Positions 7,449-15,415 of a stretch of 35,866 bases of DNA are shown here, in pieces; position 1 is the first letter of the stretch; every line of letters starts with the position of its first letter. Source of the DNA: Propionibacteriaceae bacterium (GTDB lineage Bacteria; Actinomycetota; Actinomycetes; Propionibacteriales; Propionibacteriaceae); contig JADGPA010000001.1 in NCBI GenBank assembly GCA_017882685.1, forward strand, positions 1 to 35,866. The letters are read 5' to 3'. The translations under genes were made by a program, and so were the position numbers. The notes below the pieces were generated by a model. That model did no database searches and was not told the DNA's origin. It saw only the letters and a program-made list of their open reading frames with translations.

Positions 7449-8867
7449 CTACTTGACGACCTTCACGCTGAGCTTCTGCCTGGAGGCGACGAGCTTGGAA
7501 TTGCCCAGGTAGCGGACCTCGATGCTGTGCGTGCCGGTCTTGCCGATCGTGGGCAGCTTCAGCTGGGTCAGGCCCTTGTCGTCGGTGTCCATCATGATCG
7601 TGGTGAGGCGCTTCCCGTCCAGATAGAACTGCACCTTGCCGTAGGCAACGACGGTGGGGACGGACGTGGCGACCGCCGCATGGACCACCACCCGCGTCTT
7701 CGCCTTGTGGATGGTCTTCGTCGACAGCGCGACGCCAACACTGCTGGTGGCCTTTCGGATCTCGCACCCGAACGACGCGGACTTGCTCACCCCGGACGCG
7801 GCGTAGCTGACCTTCACCGACACGTCCCCGACCTTGCCGGAGCTGAAGCCGGAGAAGGTCGCGCTGCTCGTCACCGTCCGGGTGTAGCGGCCCTTGTTGT
7901 AGAGGGCTGTGACCACAACGCCCGACCTGCTGAGCTTCTGGCCCACCTGGTAGGTGCAGGTCAACGGCGGCACGACGGAGATCGAGGTCAGCTCGGCCTT
8001 GGCCGGCGGCGAGGCGACCATCGCCTTGTACCGGGCGAGGACGCCGAACACGCTGGCCACGTTGCTGGCGATGATCGTGTGCGTCGCTGCCGGGACGGGG
8101 CCGCGGCTGGCGATCTTGCTGTCCGAGAACGCCACGTCCGACACCGACGTGAGCGTCCACGGCTTGCCGGTCCGCTCCTGGATCCCCACTTTCGCCGCGT
8201 TGAACAGGATCGTGGCGCGCCGGATGTGGGAGGCGTCCGAGACGAGCGTGTAGCTGGTGAACTCGGGGTGGTCGAGCAGGATCGCCATCGAGTTCGTTGC
8301 GTTGCTGACCGTGCTGGCCGACGTGGACTCGCGCAGGATGCGGCTCTTCTTGATGCCCTTGTCCATCAACCAGTCCGCCATCACCTCCGCCTCGGTGTGA
8401 CCGTTGCGCTTCGCCCCGCCAGACACCAGGACCTTCGAGGCCGGGTACTTGCCCAGCGCAGCGAGGGCGACCTTCAGCCGTCGTGACGTCTTCACGGTGA
8501 CGCGGCCCGCCTTCGTCAGGGCCGACCCGAGCACCACGAACGCGTGACCCTTGGCAGGCAGGCCTTTGGGCGTGGTGGTGTGGATCTTCAGGCCCTTGTT
8601 GGCGACGTCCCACGAGGCGAGGAAGTCGGTCCACAGCCCGGCCTTCCACGACGAGATCGCGGCCAGGGAACCCACCACAAGGTCGCGCTGGTCGGAGTTG
8701 TGGGTCTTCTCGAAGTAGATCGCCTGCACCCGCAGGTCGGTGGCGGACGCGGTCGGTGTCACCGGCGCCGTGGCTGCCTGCGCCGCAGGGATGGACTCGA
8801 CACCGCCCGACAGCAGCATCACGAGAACCGTCGCGACCGCGGCGGCGGTGCGGGTGTACCGGGACAT
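7449..8867 (-). CDS. Secreted YdcF/ElyC-type (DUF218) protein with C-terminal Ig-like domains
   Basis: A 472-aa protein with a signal peptide (residues about 1-32, ending AAQA-AT) and a GGAGG-like ribosome site before ATG 8867. Residues about 100-250 match DUF218: FVVLGSAL, KVLVSGGAKRNGHTEAEVMADWLMDKGI (quoted in part), ILRESTSASTVSNATNSM and TLVSDASHIRRATILF. The family acts on the cell envelope in E. coli (SanA/ElyC), but its reaction is unclear. Residues about 270-360 and 370-472 look like two β-sandwich repeats of bacterial Ig type. Members are usually membrane proteins, so an exported form with an Ig tail is unusual. Cell-surface or extracellular location is inferred. Confidence 0.78.
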   Translation of the reverse strand: MSRYTRTAAAVATVLVMLLSGGVESIPAAQAATAPVTPTASATDLRVQAIYFEKTHNSDQRDLVVGSLAAISSWKAGLWTDFLASWDVANKGLKIHTTTPKGLPAKGHAFVVLGSALTKAGRVTVKTSRRLKVALAALGKYPASKVLVSGGAKRNGHTEAEVMADWLMDKGIKKSRILRESTSASTVSNATNSMAILLDHPEFTSYTLVSDASHIRRATILFNAAKVGIQERTGKPWTLTSVSDVAFSDSKIASRGPVPAATHTIIASNVASVFGVLARYKAMVASPPAKAELTSISVVPPLTCTYQVGQKLSRSGVVVTALYNKGRYTRTVTSSATFSGFSSGKVGDVSVKVSYAASGVSKSASFGCEIRKATSSVGVALSTKTIHKAKTRVVVHAAVATSVPTVVAYGKVQFYLDGKRLTTIMMDTDDKGLTQLKLPTIGKTGTHSIEVRYLGNSKLVASRQKLSVKVVK

Positions 8868-8994
8868 GGCGGGGATCCTCCGGGGCGAGGTTGTTCACTG
8901 CGTTCGGTTCCCGCAGTCTGACACCGAACCCGCGTCCGGCACCCGTCTACTTGAGGGTTTGGGGGGTGGCTGGTTGAGGCTTTGACACCGCCTT

Positions 8995-9324
8995 TCACCA
9001 GCCCAGGCTGCCCGCAATCCCCTTGAACGGGCCGGTCACCTCCGGGGTGATCCAGCCGCCGTAGAAGCCTCCCGGCTGGGGCACGACAGGCCGTCCGTCC
9101 ACCAGGCAGGTGTCCATCGGGACGAAGTCCGCGCGCGGCAGGTACCAGGTGGGCGGATGGCTGGTCTCCAGCACCTGCAGGGCGGACGTCGTGCGGCAGA
9201 CGACCTCGCCGCCGAGTACGATCTCGACCGGCCTGCCCGTCGGCCTGACCAGCGGCGGACGGGGGTAGTCCCACACCGATTCCTGGCCGGGGCCGACTGG
9301 TTCACGCAACTGCGGAGCGCTCAT
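8995..9324 (-). CDS. DUF427 domain protein
   Basis: A 109-aa cytoplasmic protein consisting of one DUF427 domain. VWDYPRPPLVRPTGRPVEIV opens the domain. VLETSHPPTWYLPRADF is its strongest signature, and FYGGWITPEVTGPFKG is the usual C-terminal run in actinobacterial members. Function is unknown; the fold is a small β-barrel-like module. It is divergent from the tspO-like gene, with 76 bp between start codons, so the two may share regulation. Confidence 0.88.
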   Translation of the reverse strand: MSAPQLREPVGPGQESVWDYPRPPLVRPTGRPVEIVLGGEVVCRTTSALQVLETSHPPTWYLPRADFVPMDTCLVDGRPVVPQPGGFYGGWITPEVTGPFKGIAGSLGW

Positions 9325-9400
9325 TCCCCGATCCTGTCAACGCGGGCCAAACCTGGGGTTGGGTGGGCTGGCAGGCTGTAGTCGTCGACAAGGAGAGCGC

Positions 9401-9919
9401 ATGTACCCCTTTGAAGCCGAAGCCCGCAAGCCCCGGCGTGCCCGCAACCTCGCCACCACCAGCGGATTGGTCGTCGCAGCAGCCACCGCTGGATCGCTGG
9501 CCACCGAGCCGGACGGGGGTTGGTACCGCGGCCTGGACAAGCCGTCCTGGCAACCGCCGCCGGAGGCGTTTCCGATCGTGTGGACCACCCTTTACGCCGA
9601 CATCGCTGTCACCTCGGCTGCCGTCCTGAACGAGCTCGACCGCCGCGGAGCGACCGACCAGGCCGCGGACTTCCGCAAGGCGCTGGCCGGCAACCTTGCG
9701 CTGAACGGCGGCTGGAGCTGGCTGTTCTTCCGTGCCCACAACCTGCCTGCGTCCACGCTCGGCGCCGGGGTGCTCGCGCTGAACAGTCTGCGCCTGGTTC
9801 GTCGCGCAGGCAGGGTCGACCGCCGCTTCGGCTGGGCCCTTGCCCCCTACGCCCTCTGGACGGCGTTCGCGACCGTCCTCGCGGGAGTGGTCTGGTCGCT
9901 CAACCCCGACCGCGACTGA
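9401..9919 (+). CDS. TspO/MBR-family membrane protein
   Basis: A 172-aa protein with five predicted membrane helices. The start ATG follows AAGGAGA with good spacing. WYRGLDKPSWQPPPEAFPIV is the family's conserved tryptophan/proline-rich loop, LALNGGWSWLFF is the L-x-L-N-x-x-W-S signature, and PYALWTAFATVLAGVVWSLN is the last helix. Members bind tetrapyrroles or cholesterol and are linked to porphyrin and stress handling; the ligand here is unknown. The N-terminus (FEAEARKPRRARNLATTSG) is longer and more basic than in short homologues. Its stop is 12 bp from the convergent helicase gene. Confidence 0.92.
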   Translation: MYPFEAEARKPRRARNLATTSGLVVAAATAGSLATEPDGGWYRGLDKPSWQPPPEAFPIVWTTLYADIAVTSAAVLNELDRRGATDQAADFRKALAGNLALNGGWSWLFFRAHNLPASTLGAGVLALNSLRLVRRAGRVDRRFGWALAPYALWTAFATVLAGVVWSLNPDRD

Positions 9920-9931
9920 CCTTCGCCCGCT

Positions 9932-11410
9932 TTACGCGGAGAGGCGGGACGTACTGCGCCCGGAGGGACGCCGACGGCCGGCCGTGCCCTGACGGGACAG
10001 CCGCACAACGGAGTCGCCGCGGTTGCTCGCGGTCACGAAGCCACGGTCTCCTCCACCACGCGGACTCGAAGCCTTGGGGGCTGCGGAGCGCGACCCGGTG
10101 GAATTCGAACGGCCGGAGTTCGACCGGGTCGAGTTCGACCGGCGCGGCTGCTGCACCTGTTCCTGGCCCTTGCGGGACGCGGCGGGCGGGGCTTCACTCG
10201 GGGCGATCGGTGCGGCCTGGCTACCGACCAGCGCCATCACCTGCGCGTCCCCCGAATGCACGGACGAGGGCTGCGCGGTGATCTTCGCTGCGCGGGCCAT
10301 GGCCTGGAAGTCCTTGCGCTGCTCAGGAAGCACGAGGGTGATCACGTCGCCCTCGTTGCCGGCGCGGGCGGTGCGTCCGGAACGGTGCAGGTAGGCCTTG
10401 TGCTCGGCCGGCGGGTCGACGTGGACGACCAGGTCGATGTCGTCGACGTGGATCCCGCGAGCGGCGATGTCGGTGGCCACCATGACCCGGACCTTGCCGT
10501 CGGCGAAGGCCTGCAGGCCACGCTCGCGGGCGTTCTGGGAGAGGTTGCCGTGCAGTTCGACGGCCGGGATGCCGTCGGCTGTCAGCTCACGGGCCAGCTT
10601 GCGGGCCTGGTGCTTGGTGCGGGTGAACAGAAGGCGACGGCTGGTGCCGCCGGCCAGTTCGTGGAGGATCTGCTTCTTCTGCGACGCGTCGCGCACCAGG
10701 AACACGTGGTGGCTCATCTCGCCCACCGGGGAATCCTCGCTGTCGACGCTGTGTACCAGCGGCCGGCTGAGGAAGCGCTTGACCAGCTTGTCGACGCCGC
10801 TGTCCAGGGTCGCGGAGAACATCATGCGCTGGCCGCCGGTCGGAGTGGCGGCGAGGATGCGCGTGACGCCGGGGAGGAAGCCGAGGTCGGCCATGTGGTC
10901 GGCCTCGTCGAGGATGGTGATCGCCACCGCGTCCAGGTGGACCGCGCCCTGCTTCATCAGGTCCTCGAGGCGTCCGGGCGTGGCTACGACGATGTCGACG
11001 CCGCGTCGCAACTGCTGCACCTGGCCGTGCTGGCTGACCCCACCGAAGATGGTCATCGCCTTCAGGCCGGCGGCTGCCGCCATCGGCTCGATGACCTCAT
11101 GGATCTGGTTGGCCAGCTCGCGGGTCGGGGCGAGGATCAGGCCGCGCGGCTGCCCGGGCTGGGTGCGTCCGGCAACGGCGGACGGGACGAGACGCGCCAG
11201 GCGAGCCACCAGCGGCAGCGCGAAGGCGAGGGTCTTGCCGGAACCGGTGCGGCCGCGGCCGAGCACGTCCTTGCCGGCGAGCGTGTCGGGCAGGGTGGCT
11301 GTCTGGATGGGGAACGGCGAGGTGATTCCGCGCCTGGTGAGGGGGCTCACCAGGACTGCGGGGACGCCCAGCTCCACAAAGGTCGCCGGGACAGTATTGG
11401 TTTGTGACAA
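9932..11410 (-). CDS. DEAD-box ATP-dependent RNA helicase
   Basis: A 492-aa RNA helicase. The Q-motif is at the start (TFVELGVP...FPIQTATLP). Walker A is GRTGSGKT, followed by APTRELANQI (Ia), ATPGRL (Ib), LDEADHM (II), FSATL (III), VATDIAARGIHVDD (V) and HRSGRTARAG (VI). Residues about 385-492 form a basic, disordered Arg/Ser/Asn tail with a repeated RSNS unit (RRSNSTRSNSGRSNSTGSRS), probably an RNA-binding extension. The start is TTG at 11410, because an in-frame TGA lies shortly upstream and the homology begins at residue ~10; no strong ribosome site is seen. The role is likely RNA unwinding in ribosome assembly, decay or cold adaptation. Confidence 0.94.
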   Translation of the reverse strand: MSQTNTVPATFVELGVPAVLVSPLTRRGITSPFPIQTATLPDTLAGKDVLGRGRTGSGKTLAFALPLVARLARLVPSAVAGRTQPGQPRGLILAPTRELANQIHEVIEPMAAAAGLKAMTIFGGVSQHGQVQQLRRGVDIVVATPGRLEDLMKQGAVHLDAVAITILDEADHMADLGFLPGVTRILAATPTGGQRMMFSATLDSGVDKLVKRFLSRPLVHSVDSEDSPVGEMSHHVFLVRDASQKKQILHELAGGTSRRLLFTRTKHQARKLARELTADGIPAVELHGNLSQNARERGLQAFADGKVRVMVATDIAARGIHVDDIDLVVHVDPPAEHKAYLHRSGRTARAGNEGDVITLVLPEQRKDFQAMARAAKITAQPSSVHSGDAQVMALVGSQAAPIAPSEAPPAASRKGQEQVQQPRRSNSTRSNSGRSNSTGSRSAAPKASSPRGGGDRGFVTASNRGDSVVRLSRQGTAGRRRPSGRSTSRLSA

Positions 11411-11564
11411 GGGAAAGACTGCTTTCTGAAGATTGGTTCACCACGGTCCAGGTCCGTCCGCGTCCTTGGTGGCTGAGCCACCCGCGCGCTGCGAAGTGTG
11501 GTGCGATGCTGGGCTGCGACTACCGCGCCCTGTCAACAAGTATCGCACAGACCCCCGACCGGCC

Positions 11565-11628
11565 GATTTGGGGACGGTTCCCATCTCGGTCCACCACCCC
11601 ACCTGACCCGAAATCGGGGACGGTTCCT
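11565..11628. repeat. Two direct copies of GGGGACGGTTCC in the helicase/VIT intergenic region
   Basis: GATTTGGGGACGGTTCCC (11565-11582) and AAATCGGGGACGGTTCCT (11611-11628) share the 12-mer GGGGACGGTTCC, 46 bp apart. They lie within the 276-bp gap between divergent helicase and VIT genes. The motif resembles short REP-like intergenic repeats found in many bacterial genomes. The rest of the gap shows no gene. Function is unknown. Confidence 0.5.
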
Positions 11629-11686
11629 GGTTCGGTTCAGCCGCCGGATAGTCTCGGGACGGCCGTCCGATCCTGAGGAGCATCCT

Positions 11687-12430
11687 GTGGCAGACAACCT
11701 GAACCTCGCCGGCGACGACCCGACCGGCTACCAGGCCGCGGAGGCCCAGGCGGGGTCGCACGGACACCGACTCAACAGCCTTCGCGCTGCCGTGCTCGGC
11801 GCCAACGACGGCATCGTCTCCACCGCCGGCATCGTGATCGGTGTTGCGGGCGCCACTCTCGAGGCGTTCACCATCCTTGCGGCAGGCATCGCAGGCCTCA
11901 CCGCCGGTGCGCTGTCGATGGCAGTCGGCGAGTATGTCTCGGTCAGCGCCCAGCGCGACACCGAGAAGGCCCTGCTGGACAAGGAACGCCGCGAGCTCGA
12001 GGAGATGCCGGAAGAGGAGCTCGCAGAACTGGCCGGGCTGTACGAGGCGAAGGGCCTCGAGCCCGATCTTGCGCTCCAGGTCGCCACCCAGTTGCACGCC
12101 CATGACGCCCTGGGCGCACACGCGGAGACCGAACTCGGGATCGACCCGAACGAACTCACGAGCCCGTGGATCGCCGCTGTGTCGTCGGCGGTCTCGTTCA
12201 CGATCGGCTCGATCCTGCCGCTGGTCGCGATCATCTTCGCCCCGACAGATCTCAAGATCATTGTCACCGTCGCCGCGGTCGCCATAGCCCTTGTCATCAC
12301 CGGCTACCTCAGCGCGCGCGTCGGCGGGACCCCGATCCTGCGGGCCATCCTGCGCAACCTCGTCGGTGGGTTGCTGGCCATGGGCATCACCTACTGGATA
12401 GGACGCCTCGTCGGCCACACCCTCGGCTAG
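11687..12430 (+). CDS. VIT1/CCC1-family Fe/Mn transporter
   Basis: A 247-aa membrane protein from GTG 11687, preceded by GAGGAG. LRAAVLGANDGIVSTAGIVIGVAGA is the first helix with the conserved N-D-G-I-V-S motif. MAVGEYVSVSAQRDTEKALL is the second signature. A charged cytoplasmic helical hairpin rich in Glu follows (LEEMPEEELAEL), the metal-binding domain in plant VIT1, and then three more membrane helices. It probably exports or stores Fe2+/Mn2+. Its TAG overlaps the TAG of the convergent amidohydrolase gene on the palindrome CTAG, leaving no room for a terminator. Confidence 0.93.
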   Translation: MADNLNLAGDDPTGYQAAEAQAGSHGHRLNSLRAAVLGANDGIVSTAGIVIGVAGATLEAFTILAAGIAGLTAGALSMAVGEYVSVSAQRDTEKALLDKERRELEEMPEEELAELAGLYEAKGLEPDLALQVATQLHAHDALGAHAETELGIDPNELTSPWIAAVSSAVSFTIGSILPLVAIIFAPTDLKIIVTVAAVAIALVITGYLSARVGGTPILRAILRNLVGGLLAMGITYWIGRLVGHTLG

Positions 12431-13578
12431 CCCGCCTGGTGCAGGAGCTGGCCGCGGACGAAGACCGCGACTACCCGGGACGGGTCGCGCAGAACCTCGG
12501 GACGGCGCGGGTCGGCGTTGAAGCAGACCAGATCAGCGGGTGCGCCGGGCCGGATCACTCCCAGGTCGCGGCGGCCGAGCAGGCGGGCACCGCCGGCCGT
12601 GCCGGCCAGCAGCGCAGTGTCGACGGGCACTCCGGCCTCGATCAGCGCGGCCAGTTCGTGCAGGTTCCGGCCATGCTGGGTGTCGAGGCCCGCGTCGGTG
12701 CCCATCGCCAGCTGCACCCCCGCCTCCAGGCAGCGGCGGACGGCGAGCGGGTGCGCCTCGACGGCCCGACGTGCGGCCGGTGCGAGCACGGACGGCAGGG
12801 CACCGGACTCTGCCATCGCCAGCACGTCGGTATAGATCCACACCGTGGGCACCACGAACGCGCCCCGGTCGGCGGCGAGCCGGCACTGCTCATCGCTGAT
12901 CAGCACGGCGTGCTCGATGCTGGCCGCCCCGCTCTCCAGGGCCCAGGTGAGGGCGTCCCCGCCCCACGCGTGCACCATCACCGGCAGGTTGGCGTGGGCT
13001 GCGGCGACGTGGATCGCCTTGAGCTCGAGCGCGTCGAACACCGGGTCCAGCACCCGCTCCCCCGCCCCGACACCTCCGGTGGCAAGCACCTTGATCCAGG
13101 ACGCACCGGCGTCCGCCAGCTGCTGCACCCGACCCCGAAGGTGCGCCGCGCCGCGGGCGTCCGCCGGCCCGAGTAGCTGGACGCTGAGCGCTGCCCGCAG
13201 CCCGCCGGCCTCCTGCGCCAGGGTTACGGTGAGCCCGCTGGCGTCCCGGATGCTGGTGACCCCTGCGGCAAGCGTCCGGCCTGCGTTCAACCGCACGTCG
13301 CTGGCCTGTTCTTCTGGGCTGTGGCGCTCGCGATCGGCGGCATCGAAGGCCTGCCAGGCGAGGTGGGTGTGGGCGTCGATGAAGCCCGGAGTCAGCCACA
13401 TGCCGGTGGCATCGGTCCGGTGAGCGACCGCACCAGAGTCGTCGTCGGCGCCGAAGACGCCGTCCTTCATGATCACCGTGCCGGTGCGGAACGTGCCATC
13501 CGTCCCGAGCACTTGCGCGTTCTCGAGCTGCGCACCCTCGGGGTCGTGTCGCGCTCCCGCGGCGGCGTCCCAGGTCAT
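12427..13578 (-). CDS. Amidohydrolase (prolidase/imidazolonepropionase-like, metal-dependent)
   Basis: A 383-aa enzyme of the amidohydrolase superfamily. Metal-site residues are visible: H70 and H72 (FIDAHTHL), K163 (WIKVLATGG, the carboxylated lysine), H203 (VMVHAWGGDA), H223 (SIEHAV) and D295 (MGTDAGLD). The C-terminal GVIRPGAPADLVCFNADP returns to the small β-domain. This layout fits the Xaa-Pro/Xaa-Arg dipeptidase and imidazolonepropionase branch more than urease or allantoinase. The ATG at 13578 overlaps the aminotransferase stop (ATGA); an in-frame upstream start is possible. It is the last gene of the polycysteine-led transport operon, so it likely hydrolyses an amide or cyclic amide in the imported compound (inference). 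Confidence 0.87.
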   Translation of the reverse strand: MTWDAAAGARHDPEGAQLENAQVLGTDGTFRTGTVIMKDGVFGADDDSGAVAHRTDATGMWLTPGFIDAHTHLAWQAFDAADRERHSPEEQASDVRLNAGRTLAAGVTSIRDASGLTVTLAQEAGGLRAALSVQLLGPADARGAAHLRGRVQQLADAGASWIKVLATGGVGAGERVLDPVFDALELKAIHVAAAHANLPVMVHAWGGDALTWALESGAASIEHAVLISDEQCRLAADRGAFVVPTVWIYTDVLAMAESGALPSVLAPAARRAVEAHPLAVRRCLEAGVQLAMGTDAGLDTQHGRNLHELAALIEAGVPVDTALLAGTAGGARLLGRRDLGVIRPGAPADLVCFNADPRRPEVLRDPSRVVAVFVRGQLLHQAG

Positions 13579-14654
13579 CCGGTCTCCTCCCACGCCTGTG
13601 TCGCAGCCTGCCGCGCCGCGTCGCTGTTCGCCGGGACGCCGAGCGCCCCGGCCAGCCGATCGACGCCGCCCAGCACCGCGTCCAGGTCCGCGGCCCGGCC
13701 GAAGTGGTTGACGCGGAACAGCTCACCGGCCAGCGGCCCGTCGCCGGGAGCGAGCAGCGCCCCGGGCTGCAGGACGCCGGGCAGCCCTACAGGCACAGGG
13801 TCGGGCAGCGCCACCGTGGTGCAGACCGCGGCGCGCCGTCCCTGCGCTGCCCAGGGATGCATCCCGAGTGCGCGGACGGCAGCGACGGTGGCGGCACGCG
13901 CCTGACGGTGCCGTCTCTCGACCGCATCGACGCCCTCGGCCTGCACCCGGCGCAACGCGGCCAGCAGCGCCCGGGTCTCCAGCACCGAAGGGGTGCCAGG
14001 TATCCGGGAGTGATCGGTGCGCAGCCACCCGTCAGCCCAATCGAGCAGGGACAGCGTCGAGGAGCGCGGCGCCGCAGGGTTGTTCTCGATGCGCCGCCAC
14101 GCCCGCTCGCTGACCGCTGCCGCACTCACTCCGGCGGGCCCGGCAAGCGCCTTCTGACCGCCGATAACGGCAACGTCGATGCCCCAGTCGTCGACCGCTA
14201 TCGGTTCGGCGCCGATCGCCGCGACCGCGTCCACCACGGTAAGGACTCCCACCTCGCGAGCAACCCCCAGCAGCCCAACCAGATCGAGGTTCGCCCCGGT
14301 CGCCGCCTCGGCCTGGGTCAGGGCGGCGGTGTCCATACCAAGGAGCGCTTCCCGGAAAGAGGTCTCCGACAAGCCCTGATGGCCAACCACTAGGTCGAGG
14401 ACCTCCGCGCCCGTCCGTCGCAGCCACCCTCCGAACAACGAACCGTACGGCCCAGTGACCACGTTCAGCACGCGGTTGCCCGGCCCGGCGACGCTACTGG
14501 CCACGGCCTCGAGCAGCGTGACCGCCTCCGCCTGGCACAGCACCAGCGACCCGCTGGTGCGCAGCGTCGGGGCGAGCAGCTGTTCAAGCTCCACCACCTC
14601 GGCCGGCTGCAGGTCGGGCTGGTCGAGCAGGGCTTCCGCGGCAAGTGCGCTCAC
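13575..14654 (-). CDS. Divergent class-V (alanine-glyoxylate-type) aminotransferase
   Basis: A 359-aa fold-type I PLP enzyme. VVDAVAAIGAEPIAVDDWGI supplies D142, which contacts the PLP ring nitrogen, and GGQKALAGPAGVS holds the Schiff-base lysine K168, as in alanine-glyoxylate and ureidoglycine-glyoxylate aminotransferases. TPSVLETRALLAALR fits the conserved C-terminal loop. The usual N-terminal TPGP segment is missing, and the glycine-rich SGTGS phosphate loop is replaced by LCQAEAVTLLEA, so substrate binding may differ. The GTG start overlaps the upstream ATPase stop by 4 bp. It is coexpressed with a peptide-type ABC importer and an amidohydrolase, suggesting catabolism of an imported amino compound. 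Cysteine desulfurase activity is unlikely, since no catalytic Cys loop is seen. Confidence 0.82.
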   Translation of the reverse strand: MSALAAEALLDQPDLQPAEVVELEQLLAPTLRTSGSLVLCQAEAVTLLEAVASSVAGPGNRVLNVVTGPYGSLFGGWLRRTGAEVLDLVVGHQGLSETSFREALLGMDTAALTQAEAATGANLDLVGLLGVAREVGVLTVVDAVAAIGAEPIAVDDWGIDVAVIGGQKALAGPAGVSAAAVSERAWRRIENNPAAPRSSTLSLLDWADGWLRTDHSRIPGTPSVLETRALLAALRRVQAEGVDAVERRHRQARAATVAAVRALGMHPWAAQGRRAAVCTTVALPDPVPVGLPGVLQPGALLAPGDGPLAGELFRVNHFGRAADLDAVLGGVDRLAGALGVPANSDAARQAATQAWEETG

Positions 14655-15415
14655 CGGGCCTCCTTCACGATGCGGGGCACGGCTTCGAGAAGTGCGCGGC
14701 TGTAGGGGTGCTCAGGGTGGGTGAAGAACCGGCCGGCCGGGGCGACCTCCACCAGCCGCCCGCCCTGCAGCACGGCGACGTCGTCGCAGACGGCGTTGAT
14801 CACCGAGAGGTCGTGGGAGATGAAGAGCGTCGCAAGGTTCATCTGCGCCGACAGCCCTGACAGAAGCTCCAGCACCGTCTTCTGCACCGACACGTCCAGC
14901 GAACTGGTGGGCTCGTCTGCCACCAGCACGGCCGGCTCGACGGACAGCGCCCGCGCAATCGCGATCCGCTGCCGCTGCCCGCCGGAGAACTGCCGCGGAT
15001 ACCGGTCGAGGGCTTCGGCCTCCAGCCCGACCAACCCCAGCAGCTCGGCGGACCGCGCGCGACGCTGCGTCCGGTCGCCGCCGAGGTGGTGGACGCGGAG
15101 GAGCTCATCCAGCACAGAGCCGATGGTCAGCGCCGGGTTCAGCGAGGCGAACGGGTCCTGCCCCACCAGCTGGATGGCGCGGCGCTCGTCGCGGCTCCGG
15201 CGCCCGGAGCGCAGCTCCGCCCCGTCCAGCCGGATACTCCCCGACACCAGAGCAACCGACCCGACGATGGCCCGGGCCAGCGTGGTCTTGCCCGAGCCCG
15301 ACTCCCCTACCAGCCCCACGATCCGACCGGGAGCGACCTGCAGGCTCACCGAACCGACCACCCTCGCCGACCCATAGGCCACGCCGACGTCGACCAGCTC
15401 CAGGCCGCTACTCAC
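14651..15415 (-). CDS. ABC transporter ATP-binding protein (OppF/DppF-like)
   Basis: A 254-aa ATPase with Walker A GESGSGKTT, Q-loop LVGQDPFASLNPALTIG, signature FSGGQRQRIAIARAL, Walker B VLVADEPTSSLD and the H-loop FISHDLSVINAV. The closing TAGRFFTHPEHPYSRALLEAVP-like segment (quoted in part) is typical of the Opp/Dpp ATPase C-terminus. The GTG start at 15415 lies 8 bp inside the end of the other ATPase gene, so translation is coupled. It pairs with the next ATPase to power the two permeases. Confidence 0.93.
   Translation of the reverse strand: MSSGLELVDVGVAYGSARVVGSVSLQVAPGRIVGLVGESGSGKTTLARAIVGSVALVSGSIRLDGAELRSGRRSRDERRAIQLVGQDPFASLNPALTIGSVLDELLRVHHLGGDRTQRRARSAELLGLVGLEAEALDRYPRQFSGGQRQRIAIARALSVEPAVLVADEPTSSLDVSVQKTVLELLSGLSAQMNLATLFISHDLSVINAVCDDVAVLQGGRLVEVAPAGRFFTHPEHPYSRALLEAVPRIVKEAR

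Noticed and set aside
4576-9380. Similar GT-rich stretches near 4588, 8953 and 9353 (GGGTT-GG-GGG-CTGG-like)
   Set aside because: Similarity is loose and compositional; I cannot show they form a repeat family.
10256-11407. Plus-strand open frames opposite the DEAD-box helicase
   Set aside because: No family features; the minus strand carries all helicase motifs.
11097-11444. Upstream minus-strand start (GTG 11444) as an N-terminal extension of the helicase
   Set aside because: It is in a different frame from the helicase, and an in-frame TGA lies just upstream of TTG 11410.
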